Assembly: GCA_027625915.1 (NCBI GenBank)
Contig: JANTQA010000048.1
Coordinates: 5,729,001 to 5,793,000 of the forward strand
Direction: 5' to 3'
DNA from: Anaeramoeba flamelloides
Taxonomy: Eukaryota > Metamonada > Anaeramoebidae
DNA length: 64,000 bases
Shown here: in pieces, positions 42,620 through 53,943 of the stretch
How positions within the stretch are numbered: position 1 is the stretch's first letter
How the letters are laid out: the number at the start of each line of letters is the position of its first letter
Notes under the pieces: generated by a model
What the model was told of the DNA's origin: nothing
Seen by the model: the letters and a program-made list of their open reading frames with translations, nothing else
Database searches by the model: none
Made by a program: the position numbers and the translations under genes

Positions 42620-44150
42620 TAATAATAACAATAGTAGTAGTATAAAGGAAATAAGATCACAAGAAATTGAGATCGATGTAGAAAATAAAAATAAGGATAA
42701 TAAAGGAAATAGTATTAAGGAATTAACACATGAAAGTGGAGAAGAAAATTCTAATAATGAAATTAAAAAAGATCAAAGTAATGATAAGAAACAAAAAATT
42801 AATCATATTGAACAATCTGGAAATGGGAAAAAGAAAAATCAAAATAATGAGAAAGATGATGTGAAAGAAAATAATTATAATGCAAATAATGAAGATGAAA
42901 ACGATAATTTGGAAAATGAAAATAACAATAAGAAAGGAAAAGAGGAAAAGGAATTAGAAAAGGAAAATGAAAAGGAGAAAGGAAATGGAAATGAAACGGA
43001 AAAAGAAAAGGAAAAGGATAAAGAAAATGATAAAGAAAAAGAAAAAGGGAAGGGAAAGGAAAAAGAAAGGGGCAAGGAAAAGGACAAGGAAAAGGAAAAG
43101 GAAGCAAATAATAACAATGATTTGATGAATCAAAATTTCGATATTTACCAAAATGAATATTTAAAATTCGGGCCAATTGAGGAAGTAGACGAATGGAATT
43201 TATTAAACGAAGCAATCATTGAAGTCAAGGAGACACTTGTCAAAGAAGATAATGTAGGTGTTATTGAAGGAAGTAATGAAACAGTAGAAGAAAATAATGA
43301 AAATGAAGAGATTATTAAAAGGAAATTAAATCAAAATCAAAACGAAAGGAAAAATGGTGATTTGTTTGATCAAAAATGTATTTTTAAATCTGGCGATGAT
43401 ATCAGACAAGATATGCTTGCCTTACAAATCATCGAACTTTCAAAAAAAATTTTCCAATCTGTTGAATTAGATCTATTTCTTTACCCTTATAAAGTTATTG
43501 CCACGGGCGACGGCTGTGGAATAATCGAAGTTGTGAAAAATTCGAAATCAAGGGATAAACTTGGAAAGGAAAGCGAGGGATCCCTATTTGAATACTTTTT
43601 AAATAAATATGGCAACGAAGACAGCTACGGATTTAGAAAGGCTCGTAATAATTTTATCAAATCAATGGCTGCATATTCAGTTATTAGCTTTATTTTGCAA
43701 ATCAAAGATAGACATAATGGAAACATTATGGTCGACGAAGATGGGCATGTAATACATATCGATTTTGGCTTTATTTTCGATATTTCACCAGGTGGCGACC
43801 TCAAGTTTGAAAGAGCTCCATTTAAGCTATCAAAGGAAATGATCGAAATCATGGGCGGTGGGCCATCAGCAGAGCCCTTTAAAAAATTTATGAACTATTG
43901 CGTTAAAGGTTATCTTGCTCTCAGACCATATAGACAAGCCTTTGTCTCCATTGTAAGATTAATGAGAGATAATGGCCTCCCTTGCTTTAAAGAAAATTCA
44001 ATTAAAAATTTAATAAACAGATTCTCACCAAACAAAACGACAAGAGAAGCTGCACAATTCATGATTTTTAAAATTACTGAATCTTTCGACAAATATACCA
44101 CTTTGCTTTATGACCAGTTCCAAGCATGGCAAAATGGAATAGAATTTTAA
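36538..44150 (+). CDS. Phosphatidylinositol 4-kinase III alpha
   Basis: Three predicted exons: 36538-36793, 36951-37214 and 37459-44150 (2403 codons; human PI4KA about 2100). Junctions keep frame. ATG 36538 is preferred over the in-frame ATG 36460 because an acceptor-like TTTTTTTCAG lies between them. Order: a long N-terminal helical solenoid; an Asn tract near 1030-1060; an Asp tract near 1272-1295; the PIK accessory helical domain at about 1570-1730 (IKVAWDVDPRLAIQFYKRFPS); the lipid kinase from about 1808 (DGVYLPTNP, GIPLPSHAKVPIMVTF), with FKSGDDIRQDMLALQ carrying the ATP lysine, the catalytic loop KDRHNGNIM near 2255, HIDFGFIFD near 2272 and a C-terminal helix. It makes PI4P from phosphatidylinositol at the plasma membrane. 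About 300 low-complexity residues split the kinase N-lobe between the glycine-loop strands and the ATP lysine. Confidence 0.92.
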
Positions 44151-44471
44151 AATAATTCTCGTTTTTTTTTTTTTTTTATTTTTTATTATTCTTATTATTT
44201 TTTTTTATTTTTTTTTTTTCTGCAAAATGTTTTAGTCATTACAATTAATAGCTAATTTTATTTGTTCTTTTATTTTAAAACAATAAATAATAATTTTATA
44301 TTTTTTGAAAAGTCTATTTTAATTATTTTGAAATAATTTTTAATTGTCGATTTCTTCATGGTAGACACTTATTCCTGAAGAAAAAAAGAAAAAAAAAGTA
44401 TATTGTTTGTGAAGATCAACTTTATAAAAATTCTACTGGTTTAAATATCTCCAAACATATTATTTATCAAA
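44151..44471. other. 3' flank of PI4KA
   Basis: T-rich 3' flank with several AATAAA-like words; nothing else. Confidence 0.4.
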
Positions 44472-45306
44472 TAAACAATTTTTCAAATATTTTGACTCAT
44501 TTTATTATGCTAACGCAAGATATTTTGAGGGTTTATTCCAGTATTCTAATTAAAAAAATATTTTCAAATTTTTGGATCAGAATCTTTTTTTCTAATTTTG
44601 TCAATTTTTTGTTTTACTTTTTCAAATTTGGGATTTTATTTTTCTTTTTCTTTCATTTTTTTTAATTTTGCAAATTTTTTTTTTTGTTCTTTTTTTTTTT
44701 TTTTTCTTTTTCTTTTTTTTTCTTTTTATTGTTTCTTTTAGCAAAAGATCACAGAAAAAAAAAATCTCTGAAAAGACAAATTATCACATAAGAAAATTGA
44801 GACATACAATCTCTTTCTAAATGAATTTAATTATTAGGATAAAAATCTTATTGTTCAACTTTTTTTCAGTGAGAGTTCAGAAATAAAAAATTGGTAATAC
44901 TCATTTCAAAAATTGTGTATCACTTTTTTAGAAGTTTGTCGAACTTTTAAGACACAAACTTTCAACGAAATTTAAGATAAGGAAAAATGTCCAATTACAG
45001 CGCAATTTTTGTAATTTTTTAGTACACAAATTATTAAACTATAATTCCAAAAAATGTTTCTTAATTTGAGATTTTTATTGTGCTTTAATTTTGGTTGAAA
45101 GTTAGTGTTCAAAAAGTGAAAAAGACTGTATTTTTTGGTTTTAATTTTTTTTTTAATTATTTACATATCAGGCTTTTATATATTTAGAATGATTTAAATG
45201 TGAATTACAGATCAGATTTAATTATTTGTTGTTCTTGAATACTATGGGATATTTTTTATTTCAATTGTTTATTTCAGGCCAGTCAGAATTTTCGAAATGG
45301 TTTTTA
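44472..45306 (-). mobile_element. Non-autonomous element B, copy 2
   Basis: Minus-strand copy of the element at 19803-20348. Ends TAAACAATTTTTCAAATATT and, inverted, TAAAAACCATTTCGAAAATT; TA at each border. Interrupted by a hairpin MITE at 44929-45130. Without it the copy is about 635 bp. Diverged from the other two copies. Confidence 0.7.
44929..45130. mobile_element. Hairpin MITE, copy 4 (nested in B)
   Basis: 202 bp, inserted at a TA inside element B: the flanks CACTTTTTTA and TTTTTTGG rejoin to match the uninterrupted copies at 19803 and 63113. Arms are much decayed but ACTTTTAAGACACAAACTTT and AACGAAATTTAAG are still clear, and the right end AAAGACTGTA is kept. Confidence 0.7.
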
Positions 45307-46046
45307 GTAACAACCATTCAATTTTTCAAGTTATTTAAATCTTTTTATTAGAAAGTTTTTTTTTTTTTTTGAAGATGAGAATTGTTTTTTCAGATTAAAA
45401 TTTTCTTAAAGATAAATGGGAAGAAGTAATTTTATCCATGTATTTCAAAATCAATTCCATTAATTCAAGAAAATGGATTCATTTTTTAAGCACACTTTTG
45501 AATAAAATTAAATAATATTTCAATTAATTTTCTAAATATCGAAAATTATTTTGAATTTTTTTTCATTTTTTGAAAATTAGAAAACAAGTTTTACAATTTT
45601 TAAATAAGAAATTAAATATTTTTAGTTAATAGATTATAATTTCCTTGATAATATTTTGTTAATTTTCTTTCAAATTTTAATTTATTTAAACAAATCCTCT
45701 TCAATTAAGTTTATTGACTAAGTTTCGAATAGAAATATTAATAATTAAAAATACAAACAAAATTAAAAAAGTTTTCTTATAAAATCAATGCTTCGAAACA
45801 ATAAACTAAAATATATTACAGTATTTAAAAGAATTGAAAAATTGTTTTAAAAAAATAATATTATTTTTTAAGTTTTTTATAGGAAACATCTGAATTTTTA
45901 TTATAAAAAAATAGTTTCAAATTAGTAAATTGTTTAAATGTGGTTAAAAAATCAATTTTATTTGCTTCAACACAAATTAAAAAATAATATTTTTTTAGCA
46001 TCTCAAAAAGATTTCATTTATTTTTAAAAAATACCACTTCCCTTAA
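45307..46046. repeat. Repeat G, copy 2
   Basis: Collinear with 14665-15440 in CHK2 intron 3. Its right edge, ACCACTTCCCTTAA ending at 46046, resembles the TTAAGGGAG ends of the element at 7724-9080. Confidence 0.5.
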
Positions 46047-48474
46047 TGACTACGTTTACGATTGTAATTCAAGGAATCATGTGTTCTTATCAAGGTTTGA
46101 TGTTTGTTAAATCTCACAAATTTTTATTCAGTGAGATCTAAGAAGGAAAAAACAAACTTATTTTTACAAAATATGTACGTATCTAAAAATGAAAAAGAAG
46201 GTTTACAAAATCTACTTTTTTAAAAAATTATCTTGTATGTAATTTTAATAAAACCCTTACACATTGTTGACGGTTTTCTATATTTTTTCTTCGATTTCTG
46301 AGTTACGCCAAGAAGTTTAAAAAAATGACATATAAGTTCAAAAAGGAGTAAAGTGAAAATATTCGAGGAATAGTTCCTTTGTTATTTTAAAACCAAAAAA
46401 TTTTGAAACATAGTCACTATAATTGTTTTATATTATTGTATCAAATCGACTAAAAACCTCATTTCTAAATATTGAATGATCATTTTTACTCAACTTAAGC
46501 ATTATTTTTATTATATAAAAAAAAACTGACTTATTTTACAAATATTATTTCCAAAAGATCCTATCATGAAAAATTATTCAAAACCTTTATCACAACACCT
46601 TCAACACAATTTTCCTTGATACAAAAAATTGGGTTTTGAGAAGAAAGATCCAAATAAAAAAAATTTTATCTTGAAAAAACAAAAAAATGTTTAGTAAGTT
46701 GTGAATTTATTATGTTCTTTCACAAAAAATTTGATGAGATACTCTCCTCTTATTTATGGAAGTGGGAGATATAATTAAAGGAAAAACAAAAAGAACAAAA
46801 AATATAAATAAAAATCACAACTCCATTGTAATAATAGATACAGATTTTCCATAACTAACATGAATTTTTAATAATACATAAAAATTGATTTTCTATTCAT
46901 AAATTTATTATTAACAACAATCTATAAAAAGGTTATTAACGCTCATCATAAACCATATAATTTACAATATAAGAAAAAAATATATAATCCATTTTTTTGT
47001 TTTTTTGGTTTTTAGATATTGACAAACAAATTCATTAAAATAACTTACATTAATGTGGATCTTCAATAACCAAAATTGTTTAAATCTCAGGTTGTTACAA
47101 TTCAAAAACAATGTTCGAAAAATACTTTAAAGTTTCAAGGGTTTCTTTGATTTCTTTTCTTGAGAAAATATAGTTTTTGTTCTTGGTTTTTACAAAAAAA
47201 TAATAACTCGAATCAAGTAAGAAAAGTTGAAATTTTTATCTTATGATAGAAATTGAATTTTCTCTTTCAAAAAAACAAAATTTTCATATATACAACCAAT
47301 TTCTTGGTCTTTTAAAATTTTTCGCAGTAGAACTGGAACGGTTTATGGTTTGTGGAGATCATGTAACTATTCAATGTAACCCAATGATCAAATATCATAG
47401 AATATTCGATCATTATGATTTAAAGTTGTTGTTATTTATTGAAGAGAGTTTTATATGTTAAAAAATCATGATTATTTTTCTTTTCATTCTCACGTTCCTT
47501 AACAAGGTATTGGGTTTCGCATATGTCAAAATTTCTTGTTCATTTTTCATTTAAAAAATATAACAAAAAAAGATTTTTTGATCCAAATTAGAGAATATTT
47601 TAGAGAGCATTCCTTTAGATTTTAAATGAGATCGGAAAATTTTTAGGTTGAGACAAATTGTTGAATTTCAAACGTAGCCCTTAAAATCATTTTAGTGTCT
47701 TTAAATATAAAAGAAAATGTTTTATTTTAATATCTTTCAATTTAGTGTTGAATTTATGATTCTTAGTTTTTATTTCACATATTTAAATCTTTCTGGGTTT
47801 TGATATTTGTATTAATTAGCTGAATTTCACAAAATAAAATACAATCAAATAAATAGTAACTTTACCTTAAGAACGTGACTCTCAAATATTTTGAAATACC
47901 ACACAAGCAATATTTAAAACACTTTTTTAATTCTAACACGACAAGAATAGCACAATCCATACAAATACTTTCAGATTTTTACGAACTTTCAGACTGATTA
48001 TCTGCAAGATTTGAGTTTCTAATATTCTTTCATATTTTTTCAAATTTCAAATACTTGATACAAACTTTTGTAAGCCTAAAAAAGGGTAAAAAATGATAAT
48101 TAACAAAAGATAACATTTTGAATTTAATTGAAATATTTAAAAGTTATCAAAAATAAAAAATATTTGTTAACTTTCAATAACCTGAAACTCTTTTTATGAA
48201 AAACCAAAAATTGGAAAGATGTTTAAATTACATGTATAAAAGTTTGAATTGTAAAAACTTTTAAATTTAAAGTTATTGAATTTTGATCTTGTAATTCCTT
48301 TCAAAATTTGCAACAATTTCAAAAAAACAAAAGTGTTGTGAAGTTTAAAAGTTACTACAATTTTTTGTACTAATATTGTCATGAAATACCCAATATTTTT
48401 TCATTTTTTTTAGTTGATATTTTTTCAATTTTATTTAATACTTTTTTGAATAGGTCAATCTAACAAAACGATTT
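46047..48474. other. Intergenic region before NAA25
   Basis: AT-rich. A 72-codon plus-strand frame at 47243-47461 has slightly raised GC and protein-like composition but no recognised family; see findings. TTTTTTGAATAG at 48444-48455 could be the acceptor of a 5'-UTR intron for NAA25. Confidence 0.4.
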
Positions 48475-51432
48475 ATGCCACCTAAACGTAAATCAAATAA
48501 AAAAGGGAAGGGAAAAGGAAGAGGCAGAGGAAGGGGAAAAGGAAAAGGCAAAGGAAAAGGAAAACAAAAAAATACTAAAAAGCAAAATCAACAAAAAAAA
48601 AATAAAAAAAAAGTTCCACCACCAAAGATCGATCAAATCATTAATGAGTTCAATAAATTCAATTTAGAAAAAGCAGACAAGTTGATTAAACTTGAAGAAA
48701 CAAATCACCCCGAGTTATCGCTCATTAAATTATTCAGAGGCCTCTGGCATTTCCGAAAGAAAAGAATACGTGACGCGTTGCGCATCTATGACGAGGTAGC
48801 AACAAAAGGTAATCTTAAGGAAGAGTTAGTTTTAACATATTTGCATTATGTATATGAGCCCTTAAAAGAATACGCCAAGCTAAGGAAAGCATACGAAAAG
48901 GCCTTTGCAGAATCGAACAACACCAGGCACTTGCAACAAATATTTGACTGCTATTTAAAAGAATTGAATTTTGACAATTTACCGAAAATAAGCGATCAGT
49001 GTTATAAAAAAACAAAAAACGGAGACTATTTATTCTGGTCACCCTTTTCAATGCTAATCAATGAGCAATCAAAAGAAATAAGTGAAGAGGAGAAAAAAAA
49101 ATTAAGAAAGGTTGCGCTGCCACAATTAGAAAAAATTTTGAATGAAAAAATCCAACAGAAGCAATTACTATTCCTTTCAGAAGAGTTTGTCCAGGTTTAC
49201 TTGCAGGGACTAATTAGGGATCAGCAATATACTAAAGCATTACAGTTGATCGAGAAGACTGTTCCAAGAAAATTTAAAATAACTTGGGAAAGGGATCAAC
49301 AATTATTGGAATTATATTATTTAAGTGGCAATTTTGAAAAGACTATTAAAATGGCACAATATATTATTTTAATTAAAGACCCAGACAATTTGGTGGCATT
49401 TAGAACCTTAATAAAAACCGTTTTTGAAACGAACAAAAAAAACCCAATTGAATTTTTAATGAAATTTATCAAGCAAATTCAGAAAAAATTTCCAAAAAAT
49501 CGCGCCTCATTTATTGCAACTATCGAAACTTATCAAAAAAAAATTGAATTAATTAACGCACAAACAAAAGAGAAAGAGGAAAATGAAAATGAAAAGGAAA
49601 AGGAAAATGAAAAGGAAAATGAAAAGGAAAAGGAAAAGGAAAAGGAAAAGGAAAATGAATTGGAAGAATATTTAAATTATTATTTAGAATCGATTATCCG
49701 TTATATCAAAACTTGGGGAAATAAAATATGTTGTTTCCGAGATGTTGATGGATATTTAAAAAAAGATTTCATTCTTAAAAATGAAGAATTTCAAAAAAAA
49801 TTTTCAAAATCAATCGAATTTTTAAATAAAGAATCTTTATTCAAGAATGAAGAGGAATTGGAATCAATTCGATGCGTTAAAAGGACATTAGGATTAAAAT
49901 TGGAACTAAGATCGGGTGTTTCATTAATTGATTCTGGTTTTGAATTATTTAAAGAATATTGCAATGATTGTGTTCAATTTAGGAATTTGGAATCAACTGA
50001 AAGAAGACCATGTGATGATTTGATATTAATCAGCTCGCAACAATTTTTATTAAAGTATATTAAAAGTGGATATTCCAATGAATCTGATCTTTATTGTTCA
50101 TTAATTTCAATGCATAAGGGCCTAGACGAATCTCCATACCATTTCCAATTTTGTCTCCAATTAGTTAGACTATATAAGCTAATGGGCGTCATGCACCATG
50201 ATATTTTTGAAGACAAAGTAGAAATTAAGCATATCTATTATGATTCCATGACACATGTATTTGTTGAAGACGCCTTTGATTTGGGCTTTGTTAAATTAGT
50301 TGATGACACTATTGAAGGCGCTAGAAAATTCCATTCGAGTGCCAGAGTTGATGTTGGTTCTTCCGTCAGCAGTATTGCGCAGCAGACTAGAAAATATTCG
50401 ATGGTTGCTGGGTTGATCGAATTCGCTAAAAAATTGGAAAAATCTGCTCAATTTGAATCCATTGTTTTGATTGATTACATGAAAAAGGTTTCTCAGTTGG
50501 CTACAGATTTAAATAAATTGAAGATGTCCTTATTTATACTTGAAGATGTTAATGATCGTGAAAAAATGTTTGAAACATCAGAAGGCCATTTTAATTCCTT
50601 ATCCCACAATTATGATATGGATGTTCTTCGCTTCTGGGGTTCAAACACTGATGAGAATAAATTATTAAATGAAACGCTATATGGAAAAAACAATGTCTAT
50701 AAAAATATTTATTTAAAGAGAGAAAAATTAATTTTATCAATGATCTTAGAAATAATTAAATTAAATACTACAAAAATTAAATTAATTATTCAAGATCTAA
50801 AAGAAAACACTTTAAAATTATTCCTTTCAGAATCAGACGATGAAGAAAAAAAAATATACAATGAATCTAATATTTGGAACCCTCTTTGGCAAATCGTTGA
50901 TTTATTTGTTTTAGTAATGGAAAACGATAAGGAGAGTAATGAGGAAAATGGAAAGGAAATAACTTTATTAGCAAATAGCCTCAAAGATTCCTTAAATAAT
51001 ATTTATCAAATAATTAAAAACCATTTGCTAAATAAAGATAAGACACTAAACACAAAATTATTAAATTTAATTTCAACCTTCGTTAATAAAATTTTCCCAA
51101 TAATTATGATCATATTAAATGTTTTACATTCAAAAAAATTATTATCAAAAATCTCCCAATTTAATGAAATTGTAAATCAATTAATAACTTTTTGGAACGA
51201 AGATTTTATTTTGTATTCAGAAACAATGCAAAATAAAAAACAATCAAAATCAAATATTGCTAATAGAATTTCTTCATTAGCCAAGCCTATTATAACTCTT
51301 TTTGATAGCGATAAGGTAATTGAAAACATGTCCAATATTATTTATGATTCCCAAAATATTACATTAAATTATATACTAAAACAATCATCAGCATATGCCT
51401 TACATTTTAAAAAAATAATCAAACAATTATAA
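48475..51432 (+). CDS. NatB N-acetyltransferase auxiliary subunit NAA25
   Basis: Intronless, 985 codons, ATG at 48475. NAA25 (yeast Mdm20) is the ribosome-binding scaffold of NatB, which acetylates nascent proteins beginning Met-Asp, Met-Glu, Met-Asn or Met-Gln. Evidence: after a basic Lys/Gly-rich N-terminus (about 1-50) come TPR-like helical pairs (HPELSLIKLFRGLWHFRKK, YEPLKEYAKLRKAYEKAF), then NGDYLFWSPFSMLIN, matching the NPYYFWSVMSLIMQ block of NAA25. In the second half, SPYHFQFCLQLVRLYKLMGV followed by IKHIYYDSM and GARKFHSSARVD parallels the NAA25 core (NFQFKLLLIRIYCMLGA, KHIQHDT). An EK/EN tract at about 363-397 interrupts the solenoid. NAA15 is the alternative, less likely from these motifs. 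The catalytic partner NAA20 is not in the window. Confidence 0.85.
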   Translation: MPPKRKSNKKGKGKGRGRGRGKGKGKGKGKQKNTKKQNQQKKNKKKVPPPKIDQIINEFNKFNLEKADKLIKLEETNHPELSLIKLFRGLWHFRKKRIRDALRIYDEVATKGNLKEELVLTYLHYVYEPLKEYAKLRKAYEKAFAESNNTRHLQQIFDCYLKELNFDNLPKISDQCYKKTKNGDYLFWSPFSMLINEQSKEISEEEKKKLRKVALPQLEKILNEKIQQKQLLFLSEEFVQVYLQGLIRDQQYTKALQLIEKTVPRKFKITWERDQQLLELYYLSGNFEKTIKMAQYIILIKDPDNLVAFRTLIKTVFETNKKNPIEFLMKFIKQIQKKFPKNRASFIATIETYQKKIELINAQTKEKEENENEKEKENEKENEKEKEKEKEKENELEEYLNYYLESIIRYIKTWGNKICCFRDVDGYLKKDFILKNEEFQKKFSKSIEFLNKESLFKNEEELESIRCVKRTLGLKLELRSGVSLIDSGFELFKEYCNDCVQFRNLESTERRPCDDLILISSQQFLLKYIKSGYSNESDLYCSLISMHKGLDESPYHFQFCLQLVRLYKLMGVMHHDIFEDKVEIKHIYYDSMTHVFVEDAFDLGFVKLVDDTIEGARKFHSSARVDVGSSVSSIAQQTRKYSMVAGLIEFAKKLEKSAQFESIVLIDYMKKVSQLATDLNKLKMSLFILEDVNDREKMFETSEGHFNSLSHNYDMDVLRFWGSNTDENKLLNETLYGKNNVYKNIYLKREKLILSMILEIIKLNTTKIKLIIQDLKENTLKLFLSESDDEEKKIYNESNIWNPLWQIVDLFVLVMENDKESNEENGKEITLLANSLKDSLNNIYQIIKNHLLNKDKTLNTKLLNLISTFVNKIFPIIMIILNVLHSKKLLSKISQFNEIVNQLITFWNEDFILYSETMQNKKQSKSNIANRISSLAKPIITLFDSDKVIENMSNIIYDSQNITLNYILKQSSAYALHFKKIIKQL

Positions 51433-51699
51433 ATTATGATTATTGAATTCATTCATTTTTCTTTTTATTCTTATTATCTTTACTATTTTATTTTTTGATT
51501 TCTTTTGCTTTTTTTTTTTTTTTTTTTTTTTTTTTTTCTTTATTTTTATTTTACTTTTTTTATTTTTTTCTTTGGCAACAAATCTAATTATAAATTGAAT
51601 ATGATTTTTTGAAAAACAAATATTTTTATTCGAAAAGGATATTTATTTAAAAAAAAATCTTTAAAATTCACTTTTTTTTTTGATTTTTTTTATTTATTA
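51433..51699. other. 3' flank of NAA25
   Basis: T-rich flank with a long T run near 51511-51537 and no recognised gene. Confidence 0.4.
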
Positions 51700-52130
51700 T
51701 TATTGAAGAGAGGTGTTATTAACTCAACAACATTACCTCTTGTTTGACGTTAGGTTTTTTTTAATTTTTGAAATAAACAGAAAATTTTCATAAATTTTCG
51801 GTTTATTTCTAAAAGTAAAAAAAAAACGCAGTTAGCTTTTCCAAAATTTAAGAGAATTGAGTAAAATCAAGATTTTTCTCTATTCTTTTGAATTCTGGAA
51901 AAGCGCCGTTAGGTTTTCTTGAGTTTTCTGTTTATTTGTGAAGTGTTCTAGTTTTTTTTTACTTTTAGAAATAAACCGAAAATTTATGAAAATTTTCTGT
52001 TTATTTCTAAAGTAAAAAAAACCTAACGAAAATCGATAGATTTAACAAATAAAACAGAAAACCTCAAGAAAACCGCTGTTAGGTTTTTTTTAATTTTAGA
52101 AATTAAAAGAAAATTTCAAAAATTCGTATT
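51700..52130. repeat. Palindrome array E, copy 9 (best preserved)
   Basis: From 51704, an AGAGGT/ACCTCT stem enclosing a loop; then GTTAGGTTTTTTTTAA with a palindrome around CAGAAAATTTTCATAAATTT; then CTTTTCCAAAATTTAAGAG paired with TTCTTTTGAATTCTGGAAAAG (51836-51903). Next comes a nested structure: outer arms GGTTTTCTTGAG...TTTCTGTTTATTTG (51911) and CAAATAAAACAGAAAACCTC (52046) enclose an inner palindrome around GAAATAAACCGAAAATTT. A GAAGAG start preceded by AAT-type simple repeat fits a LINE 3' tail on the minus strand, though no LINE coding sequence remains. Confidence 0.7.
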
Positions 52131-52155
52131 AGAGCTGATAATCATAAAAAAAAGC

Positions 52156-52595
52156 ATGAACAAACTATAAATTTCAAAAAAAAAAAATGCCTATGAAAAA
52201 TTTTTTGGCCCATTTCATTGTAAGGTTTTGTTCAAAATTCTCAATTTCTTTAGGAAAATTAAAATTTTTGACAATAAGATTTTTGACTTGTAAATGTATG
52301 AATTTTAAAAGAAAATACAAATCCATACTTTTCTGAATGTTAATTTGGAGTTTCAAATATTTTTTTTTCAAATTAATTTTTTAAAAAATAATAAAAAAGA
52401 AAAGAAAAAAAAAAGCAAAAAAAAAAAAAAAAAGCAAAAAGCAAAAAACAAAAAAAACAAAATTTTACAAAATGAGAAAAAATGATTTTGATCAATAAAT
52501 TGAAATTTTAGTTTGAGAAGAATAATGAATTAAACATATAGAATATGTTATATTTCTTCAATAAAACTGGGCTTCTTTAACTGAAAAGGATTTTA

Positions 52596-52600
<5 letters not shown>
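52156..52600 (+). mobile_element. Element C, copy 1
   Basis: About 445 bp, directly repeated at 53509-53943. Shared blocks: ACAAACTATAAATTTC, TTCTCAATTTCTTTAGG, GTAAATGTATG, AAAATGAGAAAAAATGATTT and CTTCAATAAAACTGGGC. The right end reads, inverted, TAAAATCCTTTTCAG. No frame. The AAAAAATGATTxTGATC block is also found in element B. Confidence 0.65.
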
Positions 52601-52626
<26 letters not shown>

Positions 52627-53148
52627 CACATATAATAAATTTTTTTGTTTTTAAATCGTGATATAATTATAAAATCACTTTTTTTCAATTTTTTTTTCAA
52701 ATTTTTTATCTGTTTTTTTTTTATTTAATTTGTTTTATTTGTTTTATTTTTTGAAAAAGTTCTCGAATTTATATGAAATAATAATTATCGTTTCTGGAAT
52801 ATTAAAAAAATCCAAACCGAAAAACTTAAAAAAAATAAATAAAAAAACAATTATATAGAATTATACTTAATTACATTGTAAAAATTTGGAAAATAATGCA
52901 AATTCGCATTTTTACATATAAGGGGGGTTGAATTTTAAACTAGGAAAATAGTTTGATTTTATGTATAGAAAATACCAAAACAATAATATATAGGGTTTCA
53001 GTTTAAAATTCTTAAAAATTGTAAACATTTTATTCACTGATAAAAAGAATTAATTATTGTTTCTAAAAATAGTTTAGTTGGGGAATTAAAGTGGTCAAAA
53101 TTTATTTATTTAACAATTATACAATATGGCACCTCACCCAATTTTTTG

Positions 53149-53186
<38 letters not shown>

Positions 53187-53508
53187 AGATAAACGAATTT
53201 TAAGTAATACTTACGTATGTATAACTCTTTTAATGAAATCAAAAAAATCTTAATACATGTGATATAACTAAATTTCAATGTTAGAGGTAGTTTTTTCATC
53301 AAAGAAAAATTTATTTAATCTTTTTTTTTTTGAATAATAAGATATTTTGTTAAAGGGTTTAGAGATAATAACCAAGATAAACTCCATTTCCTCAAAGGGG
53401 ACCAGCCAAAAATGAAAAAGTCACTTTATTTTTAAGAATCAACCAAAATTATATTGTTTAGAAATACGAGAAATAATAAACTTTATATAAGTGTCCATAA
53501 TTATAAAA
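52601..53508. other. Gene-free DNA between the two C copies
   Basis: Contains TA dinucleotide tracts at about 52596-52626 and 53153-53183; nothing else recognised. Confidence 0.45.
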
Positions 53509-53943
53509 TAAACCCCTGAACAAACCATAAATTTCAAAAAAAAAAAAATGTTAAAAAATTTTTTGGGCCCAATTCATTGGAACGTCTCGTGCAAAATTCT
53601 CAATTTCTTTAGGAAATTAAAATCGTTGATAATAATATTTTTTACTCGTAAATGTATGGATTATTAGAGAACATACCAAACTTAACTTTTCTTAAGGTTT
53701 ATTTCGTTTTTCAAACATTTTTTTTTTCAAAGTAAATTTTTAAAAAAAAAAATAAAAAAGAAAAGAAGAAAAAAAAAAAAAAAAAAAGCAAAAAACAAAA
53801 AAAACAAAATTTTACAAAATGAGAAAAAATGATTTTGATCCAAAAATTGAAAATTTTAGTTTGATAAGAGTAATGAATTAAACTCATAGAATGTCTTCCA
53901 TTTCTTCAATAAAACTGGGCCCCTTTGACTGAAAAAGAGTTTA
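53509..53943 (+). mobile_element. Element C, copy 2
   Basis: 435 bp with TA at both borders; the right end reads inverted TAAACTCTTTTTCAGTCAAA, sharing its first 13 bases with element B's end. Internal GGGCCCA occurs near both ends in inverted sense. Non-coding, probably a MITE mobilised by a Tc1/mariner transposase. Confidence 0.65.
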
